DNA from: Triglochin maritima
Lineage: Eukaryota > Streptophyta > Magnoliopsida > Alismatales > Juncaginaceae
Direction: 5' to 3'
DNA length: 64,000 nucleotides
Assembly (NCBI GenBank): GCA_963682175.1
Contig: OY821775.1
Location: 50,750,053-50,814,052, forward strand
The position numbers and the translations under genes are program-made. Shown here piece after piece: positions 1 to 11,280 of the stretch. Numbering within the stretch: the first letter of the stretch is position 1; the number at the start of each line of letters is the position of its first letter. The notes below the pieces were generated by a model. It did no database searches and was not told the DNA's origin. It saw only the letters and a program-made list of their open reading frames with translations.

Positions 1-1297
1 AAATATACTTAAACCAAATACATCATTCTAAAATAAGTTCAACCGATTAACAACAAAGTGCGTAATTGTCGAATTTTAATTAAATTTAAATTTTCGATAT
101 TATTTGGCAATTAATGTAATTTAATTAGATTATGTCGCTGTAGAAATAATTTATTTTGTAGTTTGTGTATTTTTGTGATGTAATAGAAAATGAGGTAAAA
201 AATGATGTGGATGTGAAAGAATGTTGAAAGTATGGTTGGGGTTAAGGAGTGAATAATAGGTTGGGTTGGGTGGTGGGTTGCATAGTGTTTTCGCTGACGT
301 GATGGAGAGAAAAACTGTGATGGAAGGGGGATTTTGGGTTGAGGTTGTAGATGCTCTTAGGTCAACCAAAAAATTATTGTGGTTCTCTAAATATGAGATT
401 TTGAAAGAAAAGAGATGGAAAGACGTGACATATAAAAAGAAGCAAACGGGTTGAATTGCAAAAAACATTGATATCTATAAAACAAAAAAACACTTGGGGG
501 GAGACATCTGTAATTTCTTACTACATAAAAAAAAACTTTTTGTGAGGGATGTTCTAACTCAAGATGTCATGTAGGACTTTCATGTGAATAATGTGCATCT
601 CGGGTGTTATATGCCTCACCGTCCTAGTGAAAAACATCCACTTACACAAAATGTTATGTCCGTAGGTGACAAAATTAAAGCTAATTGTAACATAAGACTT
701 AACACATATGTAAGCATGTGTTGCCTCCTAATCCAGAACAATATTTGCGTTGGTTAAACAAATTCAGGGATCTACTTTTCATTAATTATTTTATGATAGT
801 TGGAGGATGGAGACATTGAACTCTTTGTTGGTATATATAATCCAAGAAAATATCAGACGAAAACGAAAAACAAAATATTACAAGGGTTAGAGAACAAAAC
901 CTCCAATATTATCCGTTTATAATTTATCGGAAAAGATAGCCCACATTCTCGCACGACAACTCAACCATCATCCACCGTCCGATCCCCCACCGCATTCCCA
1001 ATCCAACGGCCCCAATCTCCCCACAACTTGGCGCGAATAATTCTCCTCGACCACTCACCACCACAAAGGAAAAGGATAATTCCTATGTACACGTGTCGAT
1101 CTTTCATTGAGAGGTGAGATTAAAAACAATAATTATGCTCACCGCGAGTCAGCACACCACACCTCTATTTCCATTTTTCCTTCCTTTTCTCCACCACAAC
1201 TCTATTCTCTCTCAAACCCTAGAAATCTGCGAAAATATCTCACCTTTCCTGATTTCGGTGCTCCGATCCCCGCGGCTGACCTCAAAACTGAGTCCCA
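1..1297. other. Intergenic region and ADF promoter/5' leader
   Basis: I see no convincing gene in the first ~1,100 bases, which are AT-rich. From about 1140 the sequence becomes pyrimidine-rich with an AAACCCTAGAAATC motif near 1217, typical of a plant 5' untranslated leader. I infer that transcription of the ADF gene starts in this part. No clear TATA box could be assigned. Confidence 0.5.
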
Positions 1298-3542
1298 ATG
1301 GTAATCCCGATCCGATTCCGCTCTTTTTTCGCCAGAAACCGTTTTTCCCGTGGTTTTTCCCGTTTTAAAGGGGCTCCGGGCTATATTTAGGGGGGTTGAG
1401 GTCTGAGTTGGCGATGGATTTGGGTTTTGTGGTCCGATCTTTGATCGGAGTGGTCGGATTTGGGTGGTTGTGGATCTGATGGTTGGGGGTTTGGGGGATC
1501 TAATTTTAGGTTTGATTTGGTCCTTTTGGGGGTTTCGGAGGATTTTTATTGAATTTTAGAAAGATTTTAGAATTTTTCAGCAGTTTTTTTTTGCTTGAAG
1601 TTTCCAACTTTTGTGTTTTTAAAATAAACTATAAACTATATTAATGAATCATATACATGATGTTGATGTGTTTTTATATACATGTTTAGTTATGATTTGG
1701 ATCGTTTTAGTTTTTTCCGATCTGCGTTAGATCTAGAAGATTCTGACACTATTTCGGAATCGGTGTCATCTGCTTTAGAATTAGGAGATCTCAACATAGT
1801 TGTTATGTTCAGGAAGAATTCTCAATTGGAATCACTTTCTGTGAGATCGATCCGGTGATGAATGAAGCCATATACAAACTTATTTTCTTAAAAGGTGAAG
1901 AATTTCAGGTGTTGTATTGAGATGTATTTGGGAAAATGAAGATGCTGAAGTTTTCGATAGACATGCAAACTCTTTTGTGGGAGATGTTATGACTTGTTAA
2001 AGAAGGCTGGACAAGTGGACATTCAACTTGATACTCTGCGATTTATTATGCTTGGTTTTTTAACTTCTTTAATATATTTTTTGATAAGTTATCAAGTTCA
2101 TTTTTCAATTGATTTTTATATAAAAAAGGCATGTAAGAAGTGATACGTAATAGACGGATGGGGGTTATATTTAGTATCATTGTTTGTACTGCATTGGGAT
2201 ATCAGGTGTGTATGATTGATGTACTAACCACCTGTAGGTCGACATTGGATTACTCCGATGATATCATTGGCTTAAATGAAAGATTAAGCCACAGTTACCT
2301 ACACTTTGTTGCAGGATATTGGGGCCTAAAGTTGTAGAATTGATTGATTGGTTGGTAGATAAGATGACGGTTTGCTAAATCGTGGGACTGAGCTTTTATA
2401 CTTCAATCTAATGGAAAAATGTAACATGGGATAACATTTTATAATGATGTAGTTGGGAACTCACAAGCTGTGGTCTCCTGGAGTCTTAGTACACCATATT
2501 TGGTCCTATAATGTCTAAAATTGCTTATTTAGTGAACGTATTACCATTGTATGGGGATACATGATGCATGTTCAATTTGCAGACATGGGGATGTGTAGAC
2601 AACATACTCATTGATTCTTATGTTTTAGCTTAGAAGGTCAACCGTGGGTTTCTTAATTTTAAGATCGGGTGCTGATATTTTCATCGTGGTACGGAACATT
2701 GTTGGCATTGCGAAATTCCTTTGTATATGAAAAAAGATGTGAAATGGCAGGATGAAGTGTTATGCTTTATTGAAGACCATGGATGTGGTCATATTACATA
2801 CGCTTACACCATGTAGGGGAAAAAACTTTGGATGGGAGGCCTTATAATCGTTAACGGGAGCACAATTCTCTAACAATTTTGTTGTGTCACTGACTCTTTG
2901 CTACCTTTTCCTCAGTTTCATGTCTCATATTAATGGAATTTCGATATGCACGACTTTTTTCTATAAACATTTATATGTTTAGTAATGTGTTTACTAGTAC
3001 CTCCATTCAACACCTGAAACAATAAATAAGCGTGTCTATGAACAGGCGAACGCAAGGTCGGGAATGGCTGTGGATGATGACTGCAAACTAAAGTTTCTGG
3101 AATTGAAGGCTAAGAGAGGCCATCGGTTCATAATCTTCAAGATCGAGGAGAAGATGAAGCAAATCATTGTGGAGAAGGTTGGAGAGCCTGCTCTTGGCTA
3201 TGAGGATTTCACTGCCAGTCTCCCCGCTGATGAGTGTCGATATGCTGTTTATGACTATGATTTTGTAACCAAGGAGAACAGTCAGAAAAGCAGGATCGTC
3301 TTTATCGCATGGTATGCTTTCTGCCTCTGATTTATTGATCATCGATGCCTTCTCCTTTCCATTACAAATGTTGATCCTTGTCGTTTTGAAGGTCCCCTGA
3401 CACATCCAGAGTGAGAAGCAAGATGCTTTACGCCAGTTCGAAAGAAAAGTTCAAGGGGGAGCTCGATGGCATCCAGATTGAGCTGCAAGCAACCGATCCA
3501 ACTGAGATGGATCTCGATGTCATCAAGAGTCGTGCCAATTAG
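1298..3542 (+). CDS. ADF: Actin-depolymerizing factor (ADF/cofilin)
   Basis: A spliced gene in three coding pieces: 1298-1300 (only the ATG), 3046-3311 and 3392-3542, giving 139 residues, the usual plant ADF length. The first intron lies directly after the start codon, a hallmark of plant ADF genes, and is 1.7 kb long. The reading begins [18 protein letters not shown] and ends with [15 protein letters not shown]. The N-terminal Ser, the ADECRYA stretch and the [16 protein letters not shown] actin-binding helix are all present. The protein binds and severs ADP-actin filaments in the cytoplasm and controls actin turnover. All introns are GT-AG. The second exon boundary falls inside the Trp codon of FIAW. 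Subclass is uncertain because residues such as [10 protein letters not shown] differ from the commonest vegetative forms. Confidence 0.95.
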
Positions 3543-5134
3543 TACGGCAACACTGTGACAAGGTGCTGATGGTTTAAAATAATGTTTATAGTTTCCTGGA
3601 ATCCTGCATTTGTCTGGCTGCTGTTCGCTTGCTCGGTTTATTACAATACGTCGTCGTGTGCCCGTCTCCCTCTTAAGACTTATCCTTTTGTGTATCTCGT
3701 AAAATTTGTTATGTTGTCAAGCATGTGTTGGTCGTCTCTTTGTTGTAGCTTCTTGCCTGCAATTGGATCCTATATGTAACAATGTGTTAGGCAGATTATG
3801 CAAAACATTGTAGCCTTTTATTATGCCCTCTCAAATTTGGATTTGGTGTTTGAGCCTTATAGATATGGTATTAATTTCAATTTCAGGAATGATGTTTGTT
3901 TCATTGATATTCTATTCTTGCTGGTTGTTCACCTATAGCCTTTTAGGTTGACAGTAGGTCTAAAGAGAAGGGTGTGTTATGTATCACAAGTTTTCATGGT
4001 CATATCACAACGGACGTTTGATTTGGATTCTGAAATGAGTGAGGTTGGTGGGAAGTAGTTCGATTCCGTTTCATTTATAGAGGAGAAATATCAAATGTTA
4101 CACAAGAAAAGAACCACAGTAACCTCTTCTTGTTTTGAAAGAGAGACCGAACGATCTTGTAGAGGTATTAATTTCTCTCTGGTTGGTCTCATTTTCCTTA
4201 ATAATTTTTAATATGATTTTAAATACATATTGGAGTCTCCTTTTAAAAAAAGAAGAATTACTTCAATCACCACCAGTTTGTTTTATACAACTAGTCGCTT
4301 TATGAAGTGGAAGATGCCTTCCGTGCAGCAACACACCTTTCTTGGGTCCCATTATTTGATTATGCAAGGTTGGCAAACACGTTTTTTCGGCATATTTTTA
4401 TCTTTCAGGTACCAATTGAACAAAAAAAAAGGAATACGATTAATATAAAGATGATTCGCTGAAGTAATTATTTCATTCTTCCAATAAAGGGTGTTTGCTT
4501 TACATTAAGAGAAAAAAACACATGATATGTATTTTGTGGCCAACCTCAAACAGACCTGGAGCAATATTTTAATCATTCTTTTTACAAATAAGGTTGTGTT
4601 TAAAATCTAATGTCGTGTATCGAAGGTAACAGTATTGTAATTCTTCACGTCAAAGATTACAACAATGCATTACGGTGTTGAATTCTTTAGATTTCACACC
4701 TCTTTTCCCGGTGGACTAACCGTGTTCTCTAACTTATCAAGCAATGTTCTTGCATGGTCTGCCTTGACACGTTTTGTTCCAACAAATTCCATTCAAATTC
4801 AACGTTGAACCCCTCCAATCTGCTTTGAAGGATTCAATGGGGGCTAGACTTCAATGTAATACCTCCCTCATTTCAGCCTCTTTCAACCAATTACATCGAC
4901 GTCCATGAATGGCAAATGAACCACCAAACCATCAACCCTTGGAAAATTGGGTACCGTGACGACGGTCCATGCTTCAGCAAGCTTCTGCTTTAGAAAATTC
5001 AAGTACATCAAAGAAGAAAAGTCATTCAACTGAAATTTAGGACATGTCCAAACAATCAAACGAAAAGATTTAAATATTTATGCCATCCAAGCAAACTTAA
5101 AACCTACTTTGAAATCATTTTTAAAGATCATATG

Positions 5135-5181
<47 letters not shown>

Positions 5182-5277
5182 ACACAAAAGGTCGTGTATC
5201 GGATGTTTTCATGTTAAGAATGTGAATGTCTCACGCAGTGCAACAACTGGATCAAATATTTTGTATATGCTCTACCT
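3543..5277. other. ADF 3' region and intergenic sequence
   Basis: The first ~350 bases are probably the ADF 3' untranslated region. The remainder is AT-rich with no supported gene. It contains a run of 32 C residues at 5136-5167 followed directly by an (AC)n microsatellite. Confidence 0.5.
5136..5187. repeat. Poly-C tract plus (AC)n microsatellite
   Basis: Thirty-two consecutive C residues run directly into about ten AC units. The length may be an assembly estimate. Confidence 0.9.
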
Positions 5278-6645
5278 CAATGTTCTGGCGGGAGACCGCA
5301 CCAGGTGGGGGTCGCCTGGGCGACCACCCGCTTACCGCCCAGCAGGGTGGGCGGCCAGGCGAGTCGCCTAGGCGACTGTAGCTGCTGTGCACAGGAGCAA
5401 GTGCAACGGCTAGATAACTAGTCATTGCTACAGTAACAATGATTTTTTTAGACCCCCTCCCTCCTACATTTGTTCTTATAAATACCCCCTCATCCATTTC
5501 ATTTCAACCATGAACGAGCATATGTCGGGCTTCTTAGACGTCATCTACCGCATTGTTCGTACCCGTGAAGGTCAAGACAAGTGTTCATACTTACTGGATC
5601 GTTACGTCTCAGAACTAGGCATGTTTGGGAAGGACATTGTGAAGAGACAACGCACAGAAAGAAGACCAATTGATTGGTAGCGTGCGTACAGGGTGGACCA
5701 GAAGGACGAGACATTGCAGAGGTTGGCACTAAAGGTTCTTGGCCTAACTTGCTCGGCTTCAGCTTGCGAGCGTAATTGGAGTGTGTTCGAGCAAATGCAC
5801 ACGAAGAAAAGAAACAGATTGACAACGAAGAAGTTGAATGATTTGGTCTTCGTGAACTACAACCAGAAGTTGCAGCAAAGATTTCAAACAAGAATGGAAC
5901 GTCCCGGTTTCTTCAATCCAATTCGTGTGGACTACGACCTGTTGGAGGAACACTCTTGGTTAGCCGAATCTGACGATCCGGTCTTCACCGGGGAGGATCT
6001 GACGTGGGCTCAGGTGGAGGAAGCTGCCTTAGGACCTCCATCTTCACGAAGACGGACTCGTCGATCCACGACGTCGTCAACTACACTTGTCTTAAGCGAG
6101 GGATTAGATGAAGACATCAACATAATTTCTTATGGTTATGGAGATCCAAGTGCATCGAGTTCTGAAGCTCCCCAGGATGTCGATGAAGAGTTCATTGCGA
6201 CCGATGATGAAGAAACGAATGAGGATGACGTCTATGTTGACGATCCAAACGACTCGGAGGAAGACAACGATAATGAAGTTCCTAACTAGACTTTAGAACA
6301 ATATGTTCAATTGGAATGACTAAGAGTCTAGGAAACTTGTATTGTGATTGTTTTGCTTTCTAAATTGTATTACAAACTCTAGCATTAATAAAATAAAAAA
6401 CCTAAGTGTTTGGGTGGATAGAGGGGGTACCTAGTGAGGCTTTGGTAGATGAACTAAGTGTCTTTTCGAAGCTCAAACATGCAAGCCTTGTTTCTATAAT
6501 TTTTGGACATTTTTCCCATTTTTTCCTGATTTTTCTAGATTAAACAGAAGAAAAAAATCAATTAAAAAAAGGTGGGTCGCCCAAACGCCTAGGCGACTGG
6601 GCACTCCCAATCGCCTAGGGTCACCTAGGCGTCCCAGGAACATTG
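5278..6645 (+). mobile_element. hAT-superfamily transposon, internally deleted
   Basis: The element is bounded by a perfect 8-bp target-site duplication, CTCTACCT, at 5270-5277 and 6646-6653. Its ends are imperfect terminal inverted repeats beginning CAATGTTCTGG on the left and CAATGTTCCTGG on the right, read inward. Eight-base duplications and CA(A/G)TG-like termini are typical of hAT elements. Both subterminal regions carry clustered copies of a GC-rich palindrome related to GTCGCCTAGGCGAC, probably transposase binding sites. At 1,368 bp it is far too short for an autonomous hAT. It keeps a TATA-like TTATAAATA at 5477 and a leader fused to the C-terminal part of the transposase, so it looks like a deletion derivative. 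Confidence 0.9.
5510..6289 (+). pseudogene. Truncated hAT transposase (C-terminal dimerisation domain)
   Basis: An ATG at 5510 opens a frame running to 6289, interrupted by one TAG at 5678-5680. The stop falls in IDW-stop-RAY, where hAT transposases normally have a second Trp, so it looks like a TGG to TAG change. Downstream, LTCSASACERNWSVFE and HTKKRNRL are the conserved core of the hAT C-terminal dimerisation domain, which holds the transposase in oligomers in the nucleus. The final ~90 residues are very acidic. The N-terminal zinc finger and most of the RNase H-like catalytic region are missing, so the product could not transpose DNA. Translation could restart after the stop and give a ~200-residue dimerisation-only protein; this is inference. 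Confidence 0.85.
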
Positions 6646-6653
6646 CTCTACCT

Positions 6654-7110
6654 TCCAAGTAATAAAAAATGGTGAAACTTTATAACAGATAGGAAAATTT
6701 TCAGGATTTTTGCATTCATGCAACCAACTTATATGTATTATTCAAATATTAATAAATTATAAATGACCTTACATGATAAAAAGAAGATGGAAAAGCTACG
6801 TAACAGCCGTTATCATTAAAGAGTTCATTAGTTATTCTATTTCTTAAGGCATACCTTTTAAACTTCAATGGCAAATTGATGATTGTCTGGATCAAAAACC
6901 TCTAATCAAGAGTTTTGGTGTATTCTAGGCTTATGTTATCAAGGCTGCAATAATGAGAAAGAAAATTTATATCGAGAATCAAGATTTGGAAGCCACAACA
7001 AGAGGACTGCACGGTTACCTGCCAAATGCTGCGAGTTCAAGGTATTCAGTCCATAAAGAACTCAAAAGTCCATGCAAACTAACTGTAAAAATAAGGAGAG
7101 TTAATTATCT
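6654..7110. other. Intergenic, no gene seen
   Basis: AT-rich sequence between two transposons. No coding signal, RNA gene or clear repeat was recognised. Confidence 0.4.
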
Positions 7111-7119
7111 GAAAATATA

Positions 7120-7623
7120 GGGTTAATTACAGTTTAACCCCATGAACTATGCCTTGGTATCACTTTGCCCCTCTGAACTTTAATTTTGTAACACTTTGCC
7201 CCCCTGAACTTCAAAAACTCATTATTTAACACACATTCGACGTTTTTTTCCCTCTTTCTTTTGTTGTATCCCTAATACACTCCTAATCCTATATTTACGT
7301 GAAAGTTTGGATCGAAACGGAGGTCGGATATTGTTGGAATTTGGGTCGGATTGAGTGTTAAACTGACACAAATTCCAACCATATCCGACCTCCGTTTGGA
7401 TCCAATTTTTCACGTAAATATAGGTTTAGGAGTGTATTATGGATACAACAAAAAAAATTAAGAAAAAAAACGTCAAATGTGTGTTACGTAATGAGTTTTT
7501 TAAGTTCAGGGGGGCAAAGTGTTACAAAATTAAAGTTCAGGGGAGGTAACCGTTAACTTTGAAAGTTCAGGGGGGCAAAGTGATACCAATGCATAGTTCA
7601 GGGGGACAAACTGTAATTAACCC
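7120..7623. mobile_element. Palindromic Mutator-type MITE
   Basis: A 504-bp element flanked by a perfect 9-bp target-site duplication, GAAAATATA, at 7111-7119 and 7624-7632. The ends are inverted repeats starting GGGTTAATTACAGTTT. The inverted similarity runs almost to the centre, with arms of about 230 bp containing motifs such as CACTTTGCCCC and CTGAACT on both sides. It can fold into one long hairpin and has no open reading frame of note. A 9-bp duplication plus long terminal inverted repeats fits a non-autonomous Mutator-like element. Confidence 0.9.
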
Positions 7624-7632
7624 GAAAATATA

Positions 7633-8168
7633 TTTATTGGGATTTTAAGGCAGTCACTTACAAACCTCACTTAACATGCCAAAGTAGTTTTTCTACACAT
7701 TACACAAAAAGGAAATAGCAAGTGCACATAACGAGAATGTTGATGTAAATATTTTACAAATGTTAACATCAATCAGCCTACATGAAACAAGCACAACAAA
7801 TGCTGTGGGTATATTTTAAGTTCAATTTTTTTTAACAGAGAACCATAAACTAGTACCGTATGCAATAAGATCATATATTTGGATGGAAGAAGACATGCAT
7901 CTCCTTCGGCAATGCCCATATTTAGTGTAAATCTTTGCCGAACCCTGCAATATAGCAATAAGATATTGCATGTGAAATTGCACAGGAATTAAATCAAGTG
8001 CAACGACCTTACTTGCAGTACTGCAGAAAATAAACAAAACTAGTTTCCTCAGTACCTTGTTACAAGAGACATCCGGTTTCACCTTCTCCAACTTACAACG
8101 AAACATCGGATTCAAGGAAAGCAATCTCCTTGGTTCGTCAATAAGTGTTCACGTTTAAAATATATATA
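7633..8168. other. Downstream region of the PPR gene
   Basis: This stretch lies 3' of the minus-strand PPR gene and probably holds its 3' untranslated region. Short reading frames here have no recognisable domain. Confidence 0.4.
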
Positions 8169-10817
8169 TCATGAGACGGAAACTTTGGTGATGGCAAGCA
8201 CATTTTGTTTCTTAAAATTCTCCAGCATGTCATCGTGCAATTTTACAGCCTTTGCAAGTTCTCCATGTACACAACAACCATGGATCATAAATTTGTATGC
8301 CAGTTTATCAGGTCTCACTCCCATGTTTATCATCTCGTCCCAAATTTTCAAAGCCCCAGTAAGATCACCATCTCTAAAGTATTTTAGAATGACAGTTGAG
8401 TAGCTAATGCAGTCAGGTACGATACCATTTCTCCTCATTTCCATTAGGAGTTTCTCAATGTTGTAAATTCTGCCTGCTTTAGAGAAGCCCCTAATTAATA
8501 TGTTGTAAGTTATAGTGTTTGCTAAAAAATGCTCAACCATGGTGTTATGAAGGTTCACGGCTTCGCTCATTCTCCCTTGACCTGCAAGATGGTCTAGGAT
8601 ACAACCATATGTGATCTCATTTGGACGAATACCCTTACCTATCATTTCTTCGATAAGGAGCTCTGCTCTACTAACAATCCCAACCTTGTTCAGGGCATTA
8701 CATAGAATTGTGTATGTCACAACATTAGGAGCTGTCAATTCAGTGTCACCCATCCTATCCCAAATTTCCAAAGCACCAACAATATTTCCTTGGGTTACAT
8801 ACGCATTGATTATGCTCGTGTAAACAACTGTATCGGGCTTGATTCCCTTATCAGTCATTTCCTTGAGAAGCTCAAATGAACCTACATTGTCTCCTTTTCT
8901 GAGAGCTCCACTAATAAGGGAAGTGTAACAAATCAAATCCATTTTAAGTCCAAGCTCTACCATGTTGCTGCAAACGTGGTGGGCTTCTTTAACTCTTCCT
9001 TCTTTACATAATCCATCTATCAGAACACCATAACACATCTCGTTCAAGTTGAAGTTGCTCTTTTGAAGAACATCAACCAATTGTTGAGCTTCTGTTACCC
9101 TGCCAGTCACACAAAGTCCACTGATCAAAGACCTGTATGTGTGGTTACCTGGAACAAAACCCTTCTCCATCATTTCATTGAACAGCTGAAATGCCATGGT
9201 TGTGTCCTTTTTCCTGCTGTAGCCATCAATCATACCATTGTACGTCACTTCGTTTGGCGTCATATTTTGCACCACCATTTCATCAAAGAGCTTGGCGGCT
9301 TTGTCCATCCTATCAGCACGACAACAGCCCGAGATTAACGCAGTATAAGTATGTGCGTTCTGCAATACACCTCTATCCGGCATTTCCTGATGGAGCTTCA
9401 ACGCTTTGTCTAGACCTCCTTCCCTGCAATAACCGCTGATCATTGATGTAAAGGTCATCTCATTCGGTGTCAGCCCCTTATTAATTAACTCCTTCAATAA
9501 AACCTCGGCTTCGTTCATTCTTCCCAATTTGCAATGCCCACTTATTAGGGAATTAAAAGGATAAATGCTAGCTCCGATCTCCTTCTCTTGCATTTCATCA
9601 AACAGCTGGAGCGCCTTCTCCAGTTCCCCTCTCCTGGATTGTGAATCAATCAAGATGGAGTACGTAATTTCGTTTGGCAACAGACCTTTCTCCTTCATCC
9701 TAAAAAACAACAATTCCGCATCGTTGAATTTGCCACTCTTACACAAAGAATTCATCAACGCATTGTAAGCAAACAAGTTCGGGATTATCCCAAGCTTACC
9801 CAACTCATTCACCAAACCAAATGCCTCCTCAACCTTCCCTTTCCTCCGCAACCCATCGACCACGGCCGAGCAAGCAGCTTCGGTCGGAACAAGCCCCACT
9901 CTCATCATCTCCTCCGAAGCCCTCATCGCAAAACCAAACTCCTCGACCTTACAAAATCCAAGCACCAACGTACAATACGTAACCTCATCAGCCTTTAAAC
10001 CCTTACTCTCCAAAGAATTCTTAACGCCCACAGACTCGAACACCCTCCTTGCCTTACACAACCCATGTATAAGCACATTATACGGCACAACATTAACCTC
10101 CACTCCACTCGATTCCATCCGACGAACGACTTCCTTGGCCATCTCCAAATCCTTAACCTCGCAAAAACTCCTAACAACAACACCAAACACAAAAACATCA
10201 CCCAAAACCCCACTTCTCTCCATCACCTCATAAACCTCCAAAACCAAATCGAACCTTCGAATCCTCGCGAACCTGATCATCAACTCCTTATAACTCCTAA
10301 CCTCCAACCGAATTCCGCGTAAAGCCGCGACCTTTACGACCTCCAACGCATCCAAAACCCTCCGACTCCCCAAACACGCAAAAACCACCAAATCCGCGGC
10401 GATTCCGAACCCGCCCCGCCTCGCGGCCTCCTCCAAGCAAGGCAGAATCTCGACGGGCCGAAGCTCCCCTCGGGAGATGAGGGTTTGGAGGAGGGAGACG
10501 GCGGGGAAGGGGAGGTGGGAGTGGGCTAGGGTTTGGGCGAGGATGCAGAAGGAGAGGTCGGAGTGGCGGAAGGCGGATTGGAGGCGGAGGAAGTTGAAGA
10601 AGCGGAGGAGGAGTTTGGGGTTCTTGGGGGACTCGAGGAGGAGGAGGGTCTCGACGTGGTGAGGACGGAGGGAGGGGAGGGGGAGGGAGTGGGGCCAGGG
10701 ATTGGGGGAGTGGAGGACGCGGCGGAGGTGGGAGAGGAAGATGGCGTCTTTTGGGGTGGAGAGGAGGCGGCGGAGTGGTGGGGTCATGTGGGGTTTGGGT
10801 TTGGGAGTGGAAGCCAT
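8169..10817 (-). CDS. P-class pentatricopeptide repeat protein
   Basis: A single-exon gene encoding 882 residues, as usual for plant PPR genes. After an N-terminal stretch of about 100 residues rich in basic and hydroxylated residues (possible organelle targeting), the protein is built of tandem 35-residue helical hairpins to near the C-terminus. Typical repeat cores are VTYNGMIDGYSR, ITYNILIRGFSKAGR and VPYNVLIHGLCKARR, each followed by an A..L..EM..KG..P segment. No E, DYW or SMR domain is present, so it belongs to the P class, whose members bind organellar RNA sequence-specifically to stabilise, splice or help translate transcripts. Length and position beside an ADF gene suggest the At5g59900-type orthologue. 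A decayed hAT element sits just upstream, leaving a TATA-like TATATA near 10888 as the only nearby promoter motif. Confidence 0.93.
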   Translation of the reverse strand: MASTPKPKPHMTPPLRRLLSTPKDAIFLSHLRRVLHSPNPWPHSLPLPSLRPHHVETLLLLESPKNPKLLLRFFNFLRLQSAFRHSDLSFCILAQTLAHSHLPFPAVSLLQTLISRGELRPVEILPCLEEAARRGGFGIAADLVVFACLGSRRVLDALEVVKVAALRGIRLEVRSYKELMIRFARIRRFDLVLEVYEVMERSGVLGDVFVFGVVVRSFCEVKDLEMAKEVVRRMESSGVEVNVVPYNVLIHGLCKARRVFESVGVKNSLESKGLKADEVTYCTLVLGFCKVEEFGFAMRASEEMMRVGLVPTEAACSAVVDGLRRKGKVEEAFGLVNELGKLGIIPNLFAYNALMNSLCKSGKFNDAELLFFRMKEKGLLPNEITYSILIDSQSRRGELEKALQLFDEMQEKEIGASIYPFNSLISGHCKLGRMNEAEVLLKELINKGLTPNEMTFTSMISGYCREGGLDKALKLHQEMPDRGVLQNAHTYTALISGCCRADRMDKAAKLFDEMVVQNMTPNEVTYNGMIDGYSRKKDTTMAFQLFNEMMEKGFVPGNHTYRSLISGLCVTGRVTEAQQLVDVLQKSNFNLNEMCYGVLIDGLCKEGRVKEAHHVCSNMVELGLKMDLICYTSLISGALRKGDNVGSFELLKEMTDKGIKPDTVVYTSIINAYVTQGNIVGALEIWDRMGDTELTAPNVVTYTILCNALNKVGIVSRAELLIEEMIGKGIRPNEITYGCILDHLAGQGRMSEAVNLHNTMVEHFLANTITYNILIRGFSKAGRIYNIEKLLMEMRRNGIVPDCISYSTVILKYFRDGDLTGALKIWDEMINMGVRPDKLAYKFMIHGCCVHGELAKAVKLHDDMLENFKKQNVLAITKVSVS

Positions 10818-11280
10818 AGCCAGGAAGGTGGAGAGGAGGAAGATAATTAGGAATTTTGCATTTACAACCCTAAATGTTTTTGCTATGTATATATTTTTGC
10901 AAATGGGATGCGAATTATATCATTGTAGCTCGTATGAGTGCATGCGGGTCGGGTTGAACCGAAAACCGAACCGAACCCAACTGGTTGGGTCGGGTTGGGA
11001 AGGGGTTCGAGTTGGAAAACTTTGAAAACCTATTTTTTCGAGTCGGGTTCAGGTTCAGGGTATTTTTTTAATGCATTTTCCCAGAATTATCTGGACTGTC
11101 AATCTTCGGCTAACCCTAAATTCCTAAAAGAAACGAACATCTCCCCTCGCTAGTCGCCACTCAGCCCCCTCAGTCATCCTCACTCCTTGCCCCCTCAGCC
11201 CTCCACATCGCCCCCTTAGCCCTCTCATTGCGGCGACGCTCTCAAAAATCCCATTTCCTCGCGCTCACGATCTCGCCCCG

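Noticed and set aside
10533..10850. Gly/Glu-rich frames antisense to the PPR N-terminus
   Set aside because: Shadow frames of the PPR gene; base bias comes from the GC-rich start of that gene.
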